From: Atopobium sp.
GTDB taxonomy: Bacteria; Actinomycetota; Coriobacteriia; Coriobacteriales; Atopobiaceae
Assembly (NCBI GenBank): GCA_015259035.1
Contig: JABZHC010000002.1
Coordinates: 1-64,000 of the forward strand
DNA: 64,000 nt
Direction of reading: 5' to 3'
Every line of letters begins with the position of its first letter. Position 1 is the first letter of the stretch. Both the position numbers and the translations under genes were made by a program. Below, piece after piece: positions 18,936 through 26,475 of this stretch. The notes under the pieces are model-generated. The model made no database searches, was not told the DNA's origin, and saw only the letters and a list, made by a program, of their open reading frames with translations.

Positions 18936-19127
18936 ATGATGATGTATTTGTATCAATTTTTTAGGTATTTTCGTGACTTAAAAGAAGATGAATCAGGACA
19001 AGGAACTACAGAGTATGCAATTTTGGTCGGTGTACTTGTAGTTATTGCAATTGTCGCAATCATTGCTTTTAAGGGTAAAGTTTCTGAACTTTGGGAAGCA
19101 ATTACTTCTGGAATTAATTCTCTATGA
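18936..19127 (+). CDS. flp: Flp-type major pilin precursor
   Basis: Class IVb prepilin of 63 residues. A 21-22-residue leader (ending DESG) is followed by QGTTEYAILVG, giving the Flp signature Glu5-Tyr6 after the cleavage glycine, then a hydrophobic helix of about 20 residues. A prepilin peptidase would cut between G and Q. It is placed right after tadC, as in other Tad loci. Two adjacent Met codons follow the leader RBS (GAGAAAGG); the start is uncertain by one codon. Confidence 0.87.
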   Translation: MMMYLYQFFRYFRDLKEDESGQGTTEYAILVGVLVVIAIVAIIAFKGKVSELWEAITSGINSL

Positions 19128-19588
19128 GTAAGAAAAGCACTGCCGCTTATTCTGTGTTTATTATTGCCACTGTATGTTTGCTAGTTTCTGCGTTTCTTTT
19201 CTTACCAAGAAAACAGACTGATTCATCAAATACAAGCTCAGATTACGCGCAAACTCAGAAATTTAGGGTAGAAAAAAGATCTGATGAACAGCCAATCTCA
19301 TATGAAGCTGCAAAAGATTTATTTGAGCAGAATTCCGTACAAAGAGATAGTAAAGAAACCATTCAAGACGAAGCACAAAGTGTTTTAGAGAGCTATCAAC
19401 AAAGAGCTGATTGTGTACTTGTTTATTCCGGATATATAGATCTAGCTGGCAATGTATGGAGCTGTTTGGTTAATGGTGGAAATTGGTCGGAGCTTGTGAC
19501 TATTTCTGATCAGGGAGAGATAAGGAGGGTCTCAACATGTCATATCTCTACTCAAGATGTAAAGAATCTATTAGAAGAATCAAACTAG
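19124..19588 (+). CDS. unknown membrane-anchored Tad-locus protein
   Basis: The ATGA overlap with the pilin gene shows it belongs to the operon. The 154 residues comprise a short basic N-terminus, one membrane helix (9-28), a polar linker and a small extracytoplasmic domain with two cysteines (ADCVLVYSGYIDLAGN and WSCLVNGG), which might form a disulfide. I do not recognise the family. It could be a minor pilus component or an assembly factor. Confidence 0.65.
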   Translation: MSKKSTAAYSVFIIATVCLLVSAFLFLPRKQTDSSNTSSDYAQTQKFRVEKRSDEQPISYEAAKDLFEQNSVQRDSKETIQDEAQSVLESYQQRADCVLVYSGYIDLAGNVWSCLVNGGNWSELVTISDQGEIRRVSTCHISTQDVKNLLEESN

Positions 19589-19785
19589 GGGTTAAGAATA
19601 CACAAGGACAAGCAACGCTTGAATATGCCTTGGTTTTATTTTCGTGCTTGATTGTCATTACGTCTCTTGGTGTGATATATCACTTTGTGCAAAATGGAGC
19701 AGTTGTTCAACTGGCTACTCAAGCTGCTTCACATACTATGCATGACTCTCTTTTAGATTTAGCAAAAGATGTTCTCTCGTTTTAA
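19537..19785 (+). CDS. TadE/Flp-like pseudopilin
   Basis: Small prepilin-like protein of 82 residues. Leader ending NTQG, then QATLEYALVLFS with Glu5 and Tyr6, then a hydrophobic helix and a short polar tail. It overlaps the previous gene by 52 bases in another frame and has GGAGG about 10 bases before its ATG, so it is translated from within that gene. Probably a minor pilin. Confidence 0.75.
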   Translation: MSYLYSRCKESIRRIKLGVKNTQGQATLEYALVLFSCLIVITSLGVIYHFVQNGAVVQLATQAASHTMHDSLLDLAKDVLSF

Positions 19786-20245
19786 ACAGAATACTGGTCA
19801 AGCGTCAGTAGAAGCGGCGCTGTTATTTCCAGTTATTCTGATGATTATTGCATTGCTTGTAGAACCTATCTGCATTCTCTATACAAAGACAGTTATGGAT
19901 GGAGCCTGTGCAGAAGGATTAAGAGTAGCAACAACGTCTTCTGATACTGAGTTAATAGAGTCCTATATCAAGCGCAGACTTAAGGCTATACCGGAGATAC
20001 CTCTATTCCATAAGAGTGGAGATGAGGACTGGAATATTTCTATTGATAAAAAAGAAAAAGATGTTCTGATTGAAATTACGGGCCATGTGGCAGCAATGCC
20101 GCCAATAGGCTGGTGTTTATTCCTTGCAGGGCAGACGGATGATCAAGGAATTGTTTTGAAATCTAGTTTATCTGCTAGCACGTATCCAGATTGGATTGAG
20201 GGTTCTTATGCAGATTGGATTGCCTTTTGGAAAGGACAAGCATAA
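19769..20245 (+). CDS. tadE: TadE-like pseudopilin
   Basis: TadE-family protein of 158 residues. Leader FKQNTG, then QASVEAALLFPVILMIIALL with Glu5, the membrane helix, and an extracytoplasmic domain of about 120 residues. The start overlaps the previous gene by 17 bases. TadE/TadF proteins are processed by the prepilin peptidase and are needed for pilus assembly. Confidence 0.83.
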   Translation: MFSRFKQNTGQASVEAALLFPVILMIIALLVEPICILYTKTVMDGACAEGLRVATTSSDTELIESYIKRRLKAIPEIPLFHKSGDEDWNISIDKKEKDVLIEITGHVAAMPPIGWCLFLAGQTDDQGIVLKSSLSASTYPDWIEGSYADWIAFWKGQA

Positions 20246-22265
20246 GAAAATAAGGCTTGGACTTTCCATGTTTATAGACGATACAGGCGGTATTACGTCA
20301 ATCGCTTTTGCAAGCGCTCTTTTGGTATGTCTAGCTCTTGTATTTGCGTTGGTATCAGTTGCATGGGTCTCATCGAGGGCATACAAAACTCAGTCAATAG
20401 CAGATGCTGCTTCCATGGCGGGAGAAAATGTCGTAGCTAAATACACAACTATTGCGCAGGTAATTGATGCGAGCATCTTAAGTCTTGGATTGTCGGGTTT
20501 GTTGTGTGTTGGTGCTGGATTGGTGGCTTCGTGTGTTCCAGGTTTAGCATCAGCGGGCTCCAAATTGTGTGATACAGGTTTTAAGACACTTGAAGCTCGT
20601 AAAAAATTTGCTACTTCAGCTTGTGAAGGTTTAGAAACAACTGAGAAAATGCTTCCAGTTTTTGCAGCAATGGCAGCGAGCTCTTGTATACAAAAGAACT
20701 CTACTGATACTGGAAACTTTATAGGATCAGCACTTTTGTTTCCCGCTCAATCGCAATCTAATTTTGGACATTTAAATAGTGATGTTTCAGCAGATGAATT
20801 AAAAGAGCAGAGCGAGCTATTACAGGAAATAGCAAGAAAAATTGAAGAGTTGCAGAGTAAAGCAGAGTCATCTAAAAAGAGGGCGTGGGAGGCAGACTGT
20901 GGTGGAGGCCCGTATTCTATGCGCGAGAGAGCGGAGCATCTTGCTGGCCTTTCTGGGGATATCAATCCATCTATCCCGTCACCAACCTCTTGGACGTTTG
21001 GTATTGCTTTAAAGCGAGCCAGAGCATACTACAGAGCTCGATATGATCAAGAAACTGTCAATGGAAGCACCGCAGAAGAGTTGCGTGATTCTGCTATACG
21101 AAAAGCTTTTTATAACTTTGCACACCAGGAACTTTCTAAAGGGTTTTATAAAGAAACAGCTGACGGCGAGGTTGATATGAATTTACCTCGATTGCCACAT
21201 AACTTAGAGGAGACAAAGAAAACAGACCTGTATCTAAAACCTATTTGGCCTTGTACTTATGAAAACGGCGAGAAAACCATTCATGCCCATAGATCTTGTC
21301 CAGGCGCAACTGGAGAAAACGCAGGATTTGCGTCGTTACAAGATTTAGATTCTGGAGCGGTTCGTGAGTGTCAACATTGTCATTTTACAAGTGATGATGT
21401 GGGAAGGGTGGCATCTGCCTCAACAAATATTGATAACGGGTTTGAGTATTACTGGAAGATCGTAGTTGAAGAGTCCGAAGTTTATGAATCATCGCGAAAA
21501 CAAATAAAAGATTTGCAAAAGGAGTTGTCTGAAGCTGCAGATAAATCAACAGGTTTATTTCAAAAAGCACTTGATGCTCTGAAGGTTGCTAGACCCAGAT
21601 TATGTCCACCAGGTGCTTGGGGTTGTATTTCATTTGTGAGAAGAGGCGGCTCATCTCCAGAATTCCAAGGAAGTTTGGGAACGCTTGAGCAGTCGGTTTT
21701 TCTTCCAGAAGGATATGCAATATCTGGTGCAGTACTTGCCCCAGATGGCTCATCCACAGATAACGTTCTTTCAAGCTTTTTTGACCAGGTTGAAAGGAGG
21801 GGAGGGTTTATCGGACAGGCTATAGATAAAGTAATGAGTTTGTGGGGATCTCTTTTAATCTCATATGGGGATGGCGTAACTTCTTGGTCCTCTAAACTAT
21901 CAGAATTTCTTGATAACGTTGACGGAATAACAGGTGGAAGTATCGGCTCAAAATTACAGAGTGCTTTGAAACAAATAGTCGTTGATGCCGGATTAGAGCC
22001 AAGCGATTTAAGACAAATGAAGCCTGTTCTTGTTAATACAGAAAGAATTTTGAAACAAGCTGGCTTCGAGAAAGAATCAACGATTCGTGAGCTAGTCCAG
22101 AAAATACCCAATACATCAGACCCGATTGCTTTAGCTCGTTCACTTGGTGCGTTTTCTCTCCAGTATTTACCTGACAAAATAACAATTGCAAAATTGACTA
22201 TTCCTGTTCTTGATATTGAGATTCCTTTAGAAATTGATGTTAAGAAAGTGTTTGGTGGCACATGA
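20208..22265 (+). CDS. TadG-like large pilus-locus protein
   Basis: Protein of about 685 residues with a basic leader (KDKHKKIR), the segment DDTGGITSIAFASALLVCLALVF as a membrane helix, and a large extracytoplasmic part. That part has a coiled-coil-like stretch (about 205-225, ELLQEIARKIEELQSK) and a Cys-rich middle (CPGATGENAGF, CQHCHF) that could bind a metal or form disulfides. It lacks the Glu5 of the true pseudopilins. The start is uncertain: ATG at 20208, TTG at 20220 or ATG at 20268. Position after tadE suggests a TadG-like surface or tip protein. Confidence 0.68.
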   Translation: MQIGLPFGKDKHKKIRLGLSMFIDDTGGITSIAFASALLVCLALVFALVSVAWVSSRAYKTQSIADAASMAGENVVAKYTTIAQVIDASILSLGLSGLLCVGAGLVASCVPGLASAGSKLCDTGFKTLEARKKFATSACEGLETTEKMLPVFAAMAASSCIQKNSTDTGNFIGSALLFPAQSQSNFGHLNSDVSADELKEQSELLQEIARKIEELQSKAESSKKRAWEADCGGGPYSMRERAEHLAGLSGDINPSIPSPTSWTFGIALKRARAYYRARYDQETVNGSTAEELRDSAIRKAFYNFAHQELSKGFYKETADGEVDMNLPRLPHNLEETKKTDLYLKPIWPCTYENGEKTIHAHRSCPGATGENAGFASLQDLDSGAVRECQHCHFTSDDVGRVASASTNIDNGFEYYWKIVVEESEVYESSRKQIKDLQKELSEAADKSTGLFQKALDALKVARPRLCPPGAWGCISFVRRGGSSPEFQGSLGTLEQSVFLPEGYAISGAVLAPDGSSTDNVLSSFFDQVERRGGFIGQAIDKVMSLWGSLLISYGDGVTSWSSKLSEFLDNVDGITGGSIGSKLQSALKQIVVDAGLEPSDLRQMKPVLVNTERILKQAGFEKESTIRELVQKIPNTSDPIALARSLGAFSLQYLPDKITIAKLTIPVLDIEIPLEIDVKKVFGGT

Positions 22266-22720
22266 GAACAATGAAATTTCTTTGTTGCCAGAAAGGGCAG
22301 ATGTTTGTTGAGACTGCATTGGTACTTCCAGTTGTATTGGTAGTAGCTTTAATTGCAATCAATCTATTTAAGTTTGCAGATATGTGCTCAAAGTTTGACC
22401 GTGTTGCGGCTGATCAAATTATTGCTCATGGAATTTCTTCTAGTCACTCTGCAAATGAAGATGCTCCAGAAAACCTAGCTCAAAGAATAAAAACTGCTCT
22501 TAAATGTGATGACAGTTGCGACATTGTTGTCTCATTGAAGGGAGAAAGGGAGGGGATTGGGAACATGGTCTCTGTTTTTCCTAAATACCAAGTAACTCTT
22601 AAGTACAAGCCTTGGCCACATACCCTGCGTCTCCCTTTAGTGTCACTAGAGTCTCCTCTATGTCTTACTCATACAACCTCAATTGTTGTTAGTCCCTACA
22701 AGTCGGGAGTTGTGATTTGA
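22262..22720 (+). CDS. TadE-like pseudopilin
   Basis: Protein of 152 residues, start overlapping the previous stop (ATGA). Leader CCQKG, then QMFVETALVLPVVLVVALI with Glu5, a membrane helix and a C-terminal domain containing a CDDSC pair. This is the fourth pilin-like gene of the locus with the pattern G|QxxxE. Confidence 0.8.
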   Translation: MRTMKFLCCQKGQMFVETALVLPVVLVVALIAINLFKFADMCSKFDRVAADQIIAHGISSSHSANEDAPENLAQRIKTALKCDDSCDIVVSLKGEREGIGNMVSVFPKYQVTLKYKPWPHTLRLPLVSLESPLCLTHTTSIVVSPYKSGVVI

Positions 22721-23238
22721 AAATGAACGTACAAGTTTCGATAGAAGAAGTCCCTAATTCTGAACAGATTTTTGAATTGTTACAAGGGGGCTTTGAAAAG
22801 TTCGTTGGGCTTTTGGGTACCGAGATAACAGCTCCTCCAGTATTACTTCTGAGGTGCTCTTCAGTTCATACTTTTGGAATGACATATCCGATTGATATTG
22901 CATTTGCAGACGATCACGGAGAAATTTTAAAAATTCGGAGACGAGTACAGCCTAAACAAATTCATAGCTGCGCGGGTGCCTATTGCACATTTGAAAGACC
23001 ATCGATTGATGATTTCCCGTGGTTTGAGGTGGGTCAGAAAGTGCTCATTCAAGAAATAAGTACTGAAGAAAGTAACGTTGAAAGAAGGAGTCGCTATGGT
23101 TATAGAAAACTACTCCGTAAAAATTTGCCCCAGATGCGGAGAAAAGCTGTTTCAGGACATGAGAATTTGTTACGGGTGCCTTCTAGACTTCAGCGGCCCA
23201 AGCTCGCTTGTATGCAATCTCGAAACATCAAGAAATAA
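22717..23238 (+). CDS. DUF192 protein with unusual C-terminal extension
   Basis: Residues about 20-112 match DUF192 (SSVHTFGMTYPIDIAFAD, then ILKIRRRVQP and CAGAYCTFERP). DUF192 proteins usually end there. Here about 60 further, very basic residues follow and are read in a different frame from the zinc-ribbon gene that covers the same DNA. TTG at 22717 has GGGAG seven bases upstream and overlaps the preceding stop (TTGA); an ATG at 22723 is the alternative. Either the stop was lost or the frame shifts. Function of DUF192 is unknown. Confidence 0.7.
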   Translation: MKMNVQVSIEEVPNSEQIFELLQGGFEKFVGLLGTEITAPPVLLLRCSSVHTFGMTYPIDIAFADDHGEILKIRRRVQPKQIHSCAGAYCTFERPSIDDFPWFEVGQKVLIQEISTEESNVERRSRYGYRKLLRKNLPQMRRKAVSGHENLLRVPSRLQRPKLACMQSRNIKK

Positions 23239-23368
23239 AAGAATTGCTAGCCTTCCTTTTATAGAAACTGATGAGTATTTGCTTTCCGAAGAAGTAGGAG
23301 AGGAGTGGGATAAAGGACTGCCACCTGCTTTGTTTGAATTGGATAACTCATATTCACCAGCAGATTAA
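23096..23368 (+). CDS. zinc-ribbon protein at the end of the Tad locus
   Basis: Ninety residues from an ATG with GAAGGAG five bases upstream. The N-terminus carries two CxxC pairs (CPRCGEKLF and CYGCLLDF), a compact zinc ribbon, followed by an acidic tail. It lies in the +1 frame relative to the DUF192 gene, which it overlaps by 143 bases. Partner or role unknown; it may be a regulatory or scaffolding protein for the locus. Confidence 0.65.
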   Translation: MVIENYSVKICPRCGEKLFQDMRICYGCLLDFSGPSSLVCNLETSRNKRIASLPFIETDEYLLSEEVGEEWDKGLPPALFELDNSYSPAD

Positions 23369-23423
23369 TTAGTACGTGGTATCCTTTTAGGAAGAGTTGC
23401 GAAAGTAACATAAAGGAGTTTTC

Positions 23424-25406
23424 ATGTATAAAGTTTCGCTTCGCTCTTCTAAAAAGAGCCAGTTTGTAAGGATTGCGCTTTGCGTAATGCTTTTGGCTGT
23501 TGCGTTTCTAATTGCACCAGCAAAAGCATTTGCGCGCGACCTTTCAATAGATACGGTAAATATTGATGCGACGGTTCAAAAAGACGGAACGTTGCATGTC
23601 GTAGAAACTCGTACATTCTATTTCAATGGTAGTTTTCATGGTGTCTATTGGAATCTTCCAGTTGGAAAGAATAAATACAATGGACAGAACGTTGAAGTAA
23701 ACGTTACTTCAGTTACCGTTCAGGATAGGCAAGGAACGCGTCAGATTTATAGTAAAGACTCTGGTGGAAATAATTCCAGCTCAGATGAGTATTATGTTCC
23801 AACTCTATCAAACAATATGCTGAACCTAAAGATTTATTCAGCGCATGATGATGAGTCAGCACATATCACTATTGAGTATGACATTACTAATGTTGTAACA
23901 AATTGGTCGGATACTGCGGAATTGTACTGGAAGTTTGTATCTGATGGTTGGGATTCCGAGTCTCGAAATGTCACTGCTACTATTCATCTTCCTGTTCCTT
24001 CAGGACAATCTATAGTTGCTGGCGATACTGTTCGTGCCTGGGGACATGGTCCACTGGACGCAAATGTAGAAATTACTAACAATGCTGTTGTCTATAAGGT
24101 TCCTGGTGTAGGAACTGATGAGTTTGCGGAAGCTCGCATTACATTCCCAACCGATTGGGTTTCTGGGCTAGCTCCTATTCAGCAGAATAAGCTGAGTAGC
24201 ATCTTGTCTGAGGAACAAGCGTGGGCGGATGAAGCAAATCACAAGCGTGATATTGCAAAAACTCAGGTAGCTCTTATTCTTTATGCACCATTAGTACTTG
24301 CAGCTATTACCGTTGTAGCAGCAATCTTGCTGCGTATTAAATACAAAAAGGTTATGACCCCTCAGTTTAATGACCTTTACTACAGAGATGTTCCATCTGA
24401 TGATCATCCGGCAGTTCTTTCTATGCTTTACAACGGTGAGTTAATTAAGGGAGACGCTCTGACAGCAACCCTTATGCACCTTTCTGATTCGAAGTTCATT
24501 AGCTTGAATAAGACGGTTAGTACAAACTTCCTTGGTATGGAGAAGTCTGATTATTGTCTTACAAAGGTTCAAGACCTTTCAGAAAGCCAGCAGCCTTTCT
24601 ACCCTGGCAGTTCACTGTCAAATAAGATTGATATCATGGCAATGAAGCTAATCTTTGATAAGGTCGGAGAATCTGGAGAGGTAAATACTACTGTTACCAT
24701 GAAACAAATTGGTAAGTATGCTTCATCACATCCAGAAGATTTTAATAAGGCATATGAGTCTTGGGAGAGCCCCATCAAGCTTAGCTATGCTGCTAAGTAT
24801 GGAACAAATAAGATTCCATTCCACGGTAAGGGAATTCTTGGTGCTCTGATTGCTGTCGATGTTCTTGTTGCCGCTGCTGCATTCATGATGGGTGTTATGG
24901 CTGATGTTTCATTTGCCAATCTACTACTACATCTGTTTATTCTTGTCATTGCCGGTCTGGTTGCACTTGTAAACATTGGCTCTTTCGATTTGATGAATAG
25001 AGAGGGTGTTGAGACGCTTGCTAAGACTCGTGCGCTAAGAAAGTGGCTTACTGAGTTCACTAACCTGCATGAAGCAATTCCAACCGATGTCATTCTCTGG
25101 AATAGGCTTCTGGTTATGGCAGTTGCGCTTGGTGTTGCGGATAAGGTTATCGAGCAGCTGAAAGTTGCAATGCCAGAGATGCTCAAAGATCCTCAGTTTA
25201 TGCCTGTTTATAGCTGGTATTACTATGGAAATGGCATGCGAACCAATGCGATTGAAAGCGTAACCAAGAGCGTTACAGCTGCTCACTCTGTTTCCACGGC
25301 AGCGCTCGCTTCTTCCAACTCAAGTTCTGGTGGCGGTTTTGGTGGCGGCTTCTCCGGCGGAGGAGGCGGCGGCTTCGGCGGAGGCGGTGGCGGTGGCGGT
25401 TTCTAA
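23424..25406 (+). CDS. DUF2207 membrane protein with Gly-rich tail
   Basis: Protein of 660 residues. A signal peptide (about 1-38, ending AKAFA) precedes an extracytoplasmic DUF2207 domain (about 40-250), a membrane helix near 285-305, a cytoplasmic region, two more helices near 470-520 and a C-terminus very rich in glycine after residue 630 (GGGFGGGFSGGGG). This architecture is common and uncharacterised in Actinobacteria and Firmicutes. Start ATG with AAAGGAG. Confidence 0.88.
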   Translation: MYKVSLRSSKKSQFVRIALCVMLLAVAFLIAPAKAFARDLSIDTVNIDATVQKDGTLHVVETRTFYFNGSFHGVYWNLPVGKNKYNGQNVEVNVTSVTVQDRQGTRQIYSKDSGGNNSSSDEYYVPTLSNNMLNLKIYSAHDDESAHITIEYDITNVVTNWSDTAELYWKFVSDGWDSESRNVTATIHLPVPSGQSIVAGDTVRAWGHGPLDANVEITNNAVVYKVPGVGTDEFAEARITFPTDWVSGLAPIQQNKLSSILSEEQAWADEANHKRDIAKTQVALILYAPLVLAAITVVAAILLRIKYKKVMTPQFNDLYYRDVPSDDHPAVLSMLYNGELIKGDALTATLMHLSDSKFISLNKTVSTNFLGMEKSDYCLTKVQDLSESQQPFYPGSSLSNKIDIMAMKLIFDKVGESGEVNTTVTMKQIGKYASSHPEDFNKAYESWESPIKLSYAAKYGTNKIPFHGKGILGALIAVDVLVAAAAFMMGVMADVSFANLLLHLFILVIAGLVALVNIGSFDLMNREGVETLAKTRALRKWLTEFTNLHEAIPTDVILWNRLLVMAVALGVADKVIEQLKVAMPEMLKDPQFMPVYSWYYYGNGMRTNAIESVTKSVTAAHSVSTAALASSNSSSGGGFGGGFSGGGGGGFGGGGGGGGF

Positions 25407-25457
25407 CGCTATAAACGCTTCAATAAACACTGCAAGAAGCAACGTTTAAAGGTTTTA

Positions 25458-25495
25458 ATTCTCCCCGTGAACTAACCGGGGAGAATTTCTTTTTT
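25458..25495 (+). terminator. terminator after the DUF2207 gene
   Basis: Stem TTCTCCCCG/CGGGGAGAA with a 9-base loop, followed by TTTCTTTTTT. Confidence 0.9.
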
Positions 25496-25547
25496 AAGAA
25501 AATATGCGATTTTGGCATATTTGAGTTGATAGTTTTACGCTGCACTT

Positions 25548-25775
25548 ATGGAGCAGATATCTAACAGATTAGTGGGCCAGTGCCTTCGCGATTTGCGAAA
25601 GAAGCAACGTCTTACTCAAGAGGCGGTTGCTGAGCACCTTGCTGGAGATCAAGCATTCATATCAAAGGTTGAATCAGGTGAGCGCGGCGTTAAGCTCGGA
25701 GAAGTTTTTTCTTTTGCCGAAGCCTTAGGTATAGAAGCTTCCGAACTTATCGAAGCGTTGCGTACGTATCGATAG
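25548..25775 (+). CDS. XRE-family helix-turn-helix regulator
   Basis: Compact DNA-binding protein of 75 residues that is essentially one HTH_3 domain: LRDLRKKQRLTQEAVAEHL, then FISKVESGERGV. No clear ribosome binding site precedes the ATG, so the message may be leaderless or weakly translated. Target unknown. No toxin partner gene is adjacent. Confidence 0.85.
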   Translation: MEQISNRLVGQCLRDLRKKQRLTQEAVAEHLAGDQAFISKVESGERGVKLGEVFSFAEALGIEASELIEALRTYR

Positions 25776-25821
25776 TTTTTAGTCCAATTTTTTAATGCAA
25801 GATCCCTATGAAAGATGTGCT

Positions 25822-25862
25822 TGTTAAAGGGCGTGCTTCTTAAAAGAGGCGCGTCCTTTACT
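25822..25862 (+). terminator. weak terminator-like hairpin
   Basis: Arms TAAAGG and CCTTTA with partly paired interior (GCG), followed by TACTGTTTACT. Weak T run; it may end the XRE transcript. Confidence 0.35.
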
Positions 25863-25939
25863 GTTTACTACTTGCCACGTCTACATCAAAAGATAAAAGA
25901 AAACGGCTCAGAGATTACTCTCTGAACCGATTCAAGTCG

Positions 25940-26015
25940 TGGTGGCGGGGAAGGGAATCGAACCCCTGACACGGGGATTTTCAGTCCCCTGCTCTACCAA
26001 CTGAGCTACCCAGCC
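25940..26015 (-). tRNA. tRNA-Phe (GAA)
   Basis: 76-nt tRNA including an encoded CCA. D arm, anticodon stem GGGGA/TCCCC with loop CTGAAAA (anticodon GAA), and T arm AGGGG/CCCTT around TTCGATT are all present. The acceptor stem GGCTGGG/CCCCGCC has one U-C mismatch at 4-69, which is unusual. Confidence 0.97.
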
Positions 26016-26076
26016 ATTGGTGCTTCGAAAAGCTTATTTACTATAACAGACTCAAGCGCTTCGTCAAGCGGGCAAT

Positions 26077-26346
26077 TTATACAATCCAGAAATTTTTTCC
26101 GCCAGTGAGGTCAAATTCAACGGTCATACCCTTTATTGCAAAAAATGCCTCAATTTGCTCCTTTGTTTTCTCGAGCTCTTGACCGTCGATTTTCTCGCGT
26201 TCATCGGGTTTCTCGCTAGAGGGGAGTTCTATCCAGAGAGTTTGCTTACCACATGTGTCACGCAGGTGGATTTTGCTTAAAAGTCCCTGTTGTTCGAGCC
26301 TTTCATTGAGATGAATGAGGTCAAAGAAGTTGACAACTTTTGGCAT
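26077..26346 (-). CDS. small hypothetical protein
   Basis: About 89 residues from the ATG at 26346 (a longer in-frame start at 26394 adds a basic stretch with no support). No signal peptide or membrane helix. The middle contains RDTCGKQTLWIEL and the end is FDLTGGKNFWIV. It might belong to the small RDAC-type family, but that is a weak memory-based resemblance. No function assigned. It is a single gene 61 bp beyond the tRNA. Confidence 0.55.
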   Translation of the reverse strand: MPKVVNFFDLIHLNERLEQQGLLSKIHLRDTCGKQTLWIELPSSEKPDEREKIDGQELEKTKEQIEAFFAIKGMTVEFDLTGGKNFWIV

Positions 26347-26475
26347 GTTAACTCGTTTCTCTAAACGCTTGCTCTTAAGCATACACGTTTGCAAATTGGT
26401 ACAATAGATTGTCTAGCTTGAACTAGGTCAGCGGTCGTTGCTGCCTCCACTGAATAAACTATTCGAGGGGAAATT

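Noticed and set aside
23424..25406. CRISPR array or repeat in the Gly-rich end of the DUF2207 gene
   Set aside because: The repeats are simple GGC/GGT codons of a coding tail, not spaced repeats.
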